In this document: in pieces, positions 60,009-64,000 of the stretch
Layout of the letters: each line of letters starts with the position of its first letter
Numbering within the stretch: position 1 is the first letter of the stretch
NCBI GenBank assembly: GCA_003676145.1
Contig: NAUB01000015.1
Location: 62,001-126,000 of the forward strand
DNA length: 64,000 nucleotides
Direction: 5' to 3'
Source of the DNA: a gamma proteobacterium symbiont of Stewartia floridana
GTDB taxonomy: Bacteria > Pseudomonadota > Gammaproteobacteria > Chromatiales > Chromatiaceae
Notes under the pieces: generated by a model
Databases searched by the model: none
Seen by the model: the letters and a program-made list of their open reading frames with translations, nothing else
What the model was told of the DNA's origin: nothing
Program-made: the position numbers and the translations under genes

Positions 60009-60770
60009 TCAGGTACCGTTTCTGATGGTGGGTTCGGCTGCAGTGGGAATGACCCGCTTCTTGACCGTCCATTTCGGTCGGATCGGGGTGATCGTCACCA
60101 CTCGCTTCACCGCCAGTATGATATACACACCACCAAAATTCGGATAGACCTTGTCACCGATCTGTTCCATAAACTGCAACTTCTGCATCACGCCCTGGCG
60201 CTGGATTGGAGGTCGGTAGTTGAGATACTGGATCTGCAGCAGATCGAAGCCCAGCAGCGCCAACCAATCGAGTACCCGCCGGCTGCTGAAAAAGTGGCCA
60301 CACCAGGGAGGCGTGGAGGAGCGCATCTTGAGCAGCCTCACCCCACCCCACAGACTCCAGGGATTGAAACCACTCAGTAACAGCTTCCCCTCAGGTATCA
60401 GAACCCGCTCAACCTCGCGCAACACCTGATGCGGATCGAGGGAAAAATCGAGGGTGTGTGGCAGCAGCATCCCATCCACACTGTCGGTGGCAAAGGGCAG
60501 ATGACTGGGATCAGCCAGTAATTGGCCCGGCTGCCCGGCGTTGCCGATCCCCATCACCAGCCGGTTGCGGGCCGGGCTCGCCTGCAACAGTTCATCAGCC
60601 ATCCCCAGATGACCGATCTGCACCAGATGGTAGCCGAACATGGCGGAGAGATGGCGCTCAAGCGGGGGCCGCTCCTGGGCGACAAGATTCGCTCCAAGCT
60701 GGGTATCGAACCACTCCTGAATGTGATTCTGTTGGCAAGATCGCAGTTTTAGCCGCCTGTATTCTCTCAT
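60009..60770 (-). CDS. Class I SAM-dependent methyltransferase
   Basis: 253 aa. Methyltransf_11-type: [52 protein letters not shown]. It lies in front of rnhA-dnaQ, where a methyltransferase is commonly found next to gloB. gloB itself is not present; mltD follows on the other strand. Confidence 0.85.
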   Translation of the reverse strand: MREYRRLKLRSCQQNHIQEWFDTQLGANLVAQERPPLERHLSAMFGYHLVQIGHLGMADELLQASPARNRLVMGIGNAGQPGQLLADPSHLPFATDSVDGMLLPHTLDFSLDPHQVLREVERVLIPEGKLLLSGFNPWSLWGGVRLLKMRSSTPPWCGHFFSSRRVLDWLALLGFDLLQIQYLNYRPPIQRQGVMQKLQFMEQIGDKVYPNFGGVYIILAVKRVVTITPIRPKWTVKKRVIPTAAEPTIRNGT

Positions 60771-61202
60771 CTGTCAAGCTATCGGCTTTGCTACCGACAC
60801 TACTGTCAGGTAATCTGTGTTTCTTTTTGAGCGCCGCTCTTAAACCTGGCGTGGTGGCATCCGATCCGATTGTCTATCAGTATGACACCACAACGAGGCG
60901 AATAAGCGGCCCTGGTTTGTGCAGGATTCAGGTGTAGCGTCTCATATTGCTAACCGATGTCCCGGTGGCTGCCAGGTACAATAGAGTTCATGGCTGGGCC
61001 TGGATTGAGACAGTGGGCCAGCGGACCTTTATTTGGCAAATCAAGGATTTGCCGTGCAACCAAGCAGCCCCGCCCAGTGATATGTGTTGCCACGCGAAAC
61101 GAGGCCGAAACGATCACAGATTGCAATATGCGGCCGTCTATCAGGAGTTCACTACATGGAAATCATACACGGCTTTGGTTACATTTTCTTACAGTATTCG
61201 GT
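60771..61202. other. Divergent region between the methyltransferase and mltD
   Basis: About 430 bases. An open frame runs from 60957 in front of MltD, but its residues are not conserved-looking and lack a signal peptide; I treat it as noncoding. It should hold both promoters; no clear boxes. Confidence 0.4.
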
Positions 61203-62888
61203 ATGTCAAAGTCACGTAACAGATCGGCAACACTTCTCAGCAAGCCCTACCTGCTCGCAATGAATCTGATATTCACCTGTCTGTTGGCGGCCTGTCAGTC
61301 TCTGCCGAGTGGCAATCAGGAGACGTCACTGAGCGAGGTCCCTCTGGACAACCTCTCCACAGAGACCGTGCAGACCCAACCCCTGGCCGGCAGTGAACAG
61401 GTAAAAGCGGAATCGATGCCGGAGGTGGCGGAACAGCTCTCCGAAGTGGTTGCCTCTCTGCCCGACCCGACCCCTGCGCATGCCTGGGACAGAATGCGGC
61501 AGAATTTCGCCCTCACCATCCCCAGCAACAGCCGCGTCGGCAAGGAATTGAGCTGGTACCAGAAACATCCGAAATATCTGCAACGTATCCAGGAGCGGGC
61601 CGCGCCGTTTCTGTTCTTCATCCTTGAAGAGATCGACAGACGGGATATTCCAGCAGAGATCGCCCTGTTACCGGCCGTTGAGAGCGCCTTTCAACCGTTT
61701 GCCTACTCCCCAGGCCGGGCAGCCGGCATCTGGCAGTTCATCCCCTCCACCGGACGCTATTTCGGCCTGAAACAGAACTGGTGGTACGACGGACGCCGGG
61801 ATGTGGTCAGCTCGACCAACGCCGCACTCGACTACCTGCAGCGCCTCAACAAACAGTTCGACGGTGACTGGGAACTGGCCCTGGCTGCCTATAACTCGGG
61901 TGCCGGCACCGTACGCAGCGCCATCAAGCGCAACCGTAAAAAGGGTAAACCGACCGACTACTGGTCGCTGAAGCTGCCGGATGAGACCAGTGCCTATGTA
62001 CCCCGCCTGCTCGCCCTGGCAAAGATCTTCAAGGACGCGGAAGCCTACGGCATGCCTCTGGACCCGATCGCCGATGAGGCCTACTTCGCCACCGTGGATA
62101 TCAAATCCCAGCTCGATCTGGCGCTGGCCGCCGAGATGGCGGATCTACCCATTCAGGAGCTCTATCTGCTGAATGCGGGCTTCAACCGCTGGGCCACCGA
62201 TCCGGACGGCCCGCATAAGCTGACCCTGCCCCTCGACCGGGTAGAACCGTTCAAACAGAAGCTCGCCGCCCTGCCCCAGGAGAAGCGGCTTACCTGGAAA
62301 CGCTATAAAATCAAGTCGGGCGACTCTCTGAGTGTGATCGCCAGCCGACATGGCACCACCGCCAAACTCATCAGACAGGTCAACAAGCTGCGAGGCAATA
62401 AGATTCGCGCCGGCAAACACCTGCTGATTCCGGTCTCGAGCAAAAAGATCGATCACTATGTCTATGCCCAGGACCAGCGCAAGGCGGCGATTCAAAACCG
62501 CTCCAGAAAAGGGCTCAAGAAACACTATCGGGTTCAATCCGGGGACAGCCTCTGGACCATCGCCAGAGCGCACAATGTGAGTTACAAAAAGCTCGCCGCC
62601 TGGAACGGCATGGCCCCTGGTGACCCGCTTAAAACGGGTCAGACCCTGGTCATCTGGACCGCCCGCAGCCAGACCAGCGCCAGCACCTCCCTGCTGGATC
62701 TGCAACCCAGCGGCACCCAAAGCCGACTGCACTACAAAGTCAGACGGGGAGACTCCCTCTCCAGAATCGCTCAAAGATTCAAGGTCTCGGTTGCGGACCT
62801 GAAGCGCTGGAACACCATAAAGGGTAAATATCTGCAGCCTGGTCAGCGGATCAAGCTCTACGTGGATGTCACCGAACAGACCCTGTAA
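61203..62888 (+). CDS. mltD: Membrane-bound lytic murein transglycosylase D
   Basis: 561 aa from the ATG at 61203. Lipoprotein signal with lipobox LLAAC. An SLT domain (FFILEEIDRRDIPAEIALLPAVESAFQP with catalytic Glu, AAGIWQFIPSTGRYFGLK, AAYNSGAGTVRSAI), then three LysM domains near residues 360, 440 and 510 (YKIKSGDSLSVIASRHG, YRVQSGDSLWTIARAHN, YKVRRGDSLSRIAQRF). Cuts peptidoglycan at the outer membrane. Confidence 0.95.
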   Translation: MSKSRNRSATLLSKPYLLAMNLIFTCLLAACQSLPSGNQETSLSEVPLDNLSTETVQTQPLAGSEQVKAESMPEVAEQLSEVVASLPDPTPAHAWDRMRQNFALTIPSNSRVGKELSWYQKHPKYLQRIQERAAPFLFFILEEIDRRDIPAEIALLPAVESAFQPFAYSPGRAAGIWQFIPSTGRYFGLKQNWWYDGRRDVVSSTNAALDYLQRLNKQFDGDWELALAAYNSGAGTVRSAIKRNRKKGKPTDYWSLKLPDETSAYVPRLLALAKIFKDAEAYGMPLDPIADEAYFATVDIKSQLDLALAAEMADLPIQELYLLNAGFNRWATDPDGPHKLTLPLDRVEPFKQKLAALPQEKRLTWKRYKIKSGDSLSVIASRHGTTAKLIRQVNKLRGNKIRAGKHLLIPVSSKKIDHYVYAQDQRKAAIQNRSRKGLKKHYRVQSGDSLWTIARAHNVSYKKLAAWNGMAPGDPLKTGQTLVIWTARSQTSASTSLLDLQPSGTQSRLHYKVRRGDSLSRIAQRFKVSVADLKRWNTIKGKYLQPGQRIKLYVDVTEQTL

Positions 62889-62948
62889 GCCGGGCTGAAG
62901 CCGATGCGGATTGACCAATAACCCTTGGCAAAAGTGACCAGGGGGATA

Positions 62949-62962
62949 TTGATTCAGATCAA
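62949..62962. promoter_or_regulatory. Perfect Fnr-type box ahead of the 62-aa gene
   Basis: TTGATTCAGATCAA fits TTGAT-N4-ATCAA exactly, 86 nt before the ATG at 63048. No clear -10 box downstream at the class II spacing. Confidence 0.65.
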
Positions 62963-63047
62963 ACAATCGCACTTCTTTTTTGACAGCTTACCGCTCCTGC
63001 CTGACCATCCCAGATTATAAATCCATGTCAGCAAGAGGGTTTTGATC

Positions 63048-63236
63048 ATGAGTGAGGATTGCCGACTGAGAGACGGGGCTGAACTCAATCTACCCGACGT
63101 TGAAAAAATCGCCCTGGCGCTGAAATCCCTATCGGTCTACTCGATGCTGGCCTATGAGCATGACGACGACCCGGAAGAGCTGGATGAGGTGGTACAGGAG
63201 GGATTGGATGCGATCAACCGGTTGTTCAACTGCTGA
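63048..63236 (+). CDS. 62-aa small acidic protein
   Basis: ATG at 63048, AGAGGG upstream. Helical: LPDVEKIALALKSLSVYSMLAYEHDDDPEELDEVVQEGLDAINRLFNC. Downstream of a perfect Fnr box, so plausibly low-oxygen induced. No recognised family. It overlaps the end of the minus-strand small ORF by 11 nt. Confidence 0.65.
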   Translation: MSEDCRLRDGAELNLPDVEKIALALKSLSVYSMLAYEHDDDPEELDEVVQEGLDAINRLFNC

Positions 63237-63381
63237 CCAATCCTCTGAAAAGATTCACCACGCTTCCAAGCAGATCGAAGAGATCATTCGAGCGTAGCTC
63301 GAGTGCCCGATTTTTATAGAACGCCAGATCAATCGAACCATCTTCCAGACGCCGTGGTAACGGATATGGATGGCCAATCAT
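63226..63381 (-). CDS. 51-aa small protein coupled to the tautomerase gene
   Basis: The ATG overlaps the tautomerase stop (ATGA at 63378-63381). Sequence features: HPYPLPRRLEDGSIDLAFYKNRALELRSNDL, then a hydrophobic LLGSVVNLFRGL end. The DGSID-FYK-RA-LR pattern resembles small proteins seen in other proteobacteria, from memory. Coupling and composition favour a real gene. Confidence 0.5.
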   Translation of the reverse strand: MIGHPYPLPRRLEDGSIDLAFYKNRALELRSNDLFDLLGSVVNLFRGLVSS

Positions 63382-63776
63382 GATTGGGCCTTTGTGCGCC
63401 GACGTTGGTCCTGGGTCAGCCCAGCATATCCCCAGTCGGTTGGCTCTATCTCCTGTATGACCACATAGCTTGCCTCCAGCAGAGCACCGAGCGTTGCATC
63501 CAGGAGTGAATAGGCCTCTCTGATCATCTGCTGCTTTTCATCCGCGCTGTTGGTGCCTGAAGTGATGAAGATCTCCATCAATGCCGATCTCTGCTGAGTG
63601 ATGGCGTCACCTCCCACCGACCACTGCTGTGCCGGCAGTGAGCTGATCAGGACCGCTGTTACCGGCAGCGCTTTTCCCAACACCCGATTGATCAGCCCGG
63701 TCACCTGCCTCTGAAGCATGGCGCAGGTATCGTTGGATAGGGGCTCACCGCTGTATTGAATCTTGATCACTGGCAT
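63378..63776 (-). CDS. 4-oxalocrotonate tautomerase/MIF-like protein
   Basis: 132 aa from the ATG at 63776 (AAGGAG 8 nt upstream), so the N-terminal residue after Met removal is Pro-1, the catalytic base of the family (MPVIKIQYSGEP). The length fits the single-chain tautomerase group. Substrate unknown. Divergent from a LysR regulator that may control it. Confidence 0.85.
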   Translation of the reverse strand: MPVIKIQYSGEPLSNDTCAMLQRQVTGLINRVLGKALPVTAVLISSLPAQQWSVGGDAITQQRSALMEIFITSGTNSADEKQQMIREAYSLLDATLGALLEASYVVIQEIEPTDWGYAGLTQDQRRRTKAQS

Positions 63777-63881
63777 GTTGTTTCTCCTTCTGTCCATTTA
63801 CCAGTCAAGATAGCCCGCTCAAATAGATAAATAAATTGAATCTTTTTTATATTATTCATTTAGGATGCTAATCTATTTATT

Positions 63882-64000
63882 ATGCTCAACAACCTCGATA
63901 TCGACCTGCTGAGAACCTTCGTCGCCATTGCGGACCTGGGCGGATTTGCCAAAGCCGGACGGCATCTGCACAAGACCCAGTCGGCCATCAGCCTGCAGAT
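63882..64000 (+). CDS. LysR-family regulator, 5' part only
   Basis: ATG at 63882; the visible 39 residues hold the LysR HTH ([37 protein letters not shown]). The gene runs off the right edge. LysR genes are often divergent from their target, here the tautomerase. Confidence 0.9.
   Translation, partial: MLNNLDIDLLRTFVAIADLGGFAKAGRHLHKTQSAISLQ

Noticed and set aside
60957-61202. N-terminal extension of MltD
   Set aside because: The added residues are not family-like and would bury the lipoprotein signal; ATG at 61203 gives a proper lipobox.

Overview
The window looks like a chromosome segment of a sulfur-oxidising gammaproteobacterium. It carries a complete oxidative-type dissimilatory sulfite reductase locus in the Allochromatium order (dsrABEFHCMKLJOP, then dsrN-R-S), soxYZ, and a sulfur globule protein gene. 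These sit among gammaproteobacterial housekeeping genes (rpoS, nlpD, pcm, surE, truD, ispDF, ftsB, eno, kdsA, pyrG). I infer a Chromatiales-like sulfur oxidiser, free-living or symbiotic; the genus cannot be settled from sequence reading alone. There are no tRNA or rRNA genes, no insertion sequences and no CRISPR array that I can see.

Layout. 1-4.7 kb (minus): an Fnr-type regulator (cut by the window edge), rpoS, nlpD, a YqaA-type membrane protein, pcm and surE. 4.8-8.5 kb (plus): an Smr protein, then a hypothetical/MoxR ATPase/DUF2201 triad. 8.5-12.6 kb: a periplasmic heme protein, a BepA-like protease and soxYZ. 12.8-26.7 kb: two membrane-anchored proteins (one VWA), a lipid A-type acyltransferase, a rhodanese, a secreted protein with a LolA-like protein, an ABC-2 exporter, a ParA-CHAD pair, and pepN. 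27.3-28.4 kb: grxC, hslR and a small cysteine-containing protein. 28.6-42.4 kb (minus): the dsr locus. 42.9-45.0 kb (plus, divergent from dsrA): a 58-codon ORF, an alpha-helical protein, a Cas6/Cmx6-like protein and a cysteine-less DsrC homologue (RspA type). 45.2-48.8 kb: assorted small genes. 48.9-57.0 kb (minus): pyrG-kdsA-eno-ftsB-ispD-ispF-truD, with an HDOD gene on the other strand. 57.3-64 kb: sulfur globule protein, fnr, dnaQ, rnhA, a methyltransferase, mltD, small genes, a tautomerase and the start of a LysR gene.

How it works together. SoxYZ carries sulfur during thiosulfate oxidation. Stored sulfur sits in periplasmic globules coated by the globule protein. Rhodanese-, DsrEFH- and DsrC-type carriers relay sulfane sulfur to cytoplasmic DsrAB, which runs in the oxidative direction with DsrL as the NAD(P)H-linked partner and DsrMKJOP as the membrane complex. 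DsrN makes the siroheme amide. Two Fnr paralogues and two perfect Fnr-type boxes point to oxygen control near the right end.

The most striking points are these. A classic conserved run (ftsB-ispD-ispF-truD-surE-pcm-nlpD-rpoS) is split between truD and surE by about 44 kb that holds the whole sulfur gene set. The dsrA upstream region holds three alternating 8-bp inverted arms that could form an operator or a two-state RNA. A stand-alone Cas6/Cmx6-like gene sits next to the dsr locus. An intrinsic terminator separates dsrP from dsrN, and a 12-bp hairpin lies just after dsrC.
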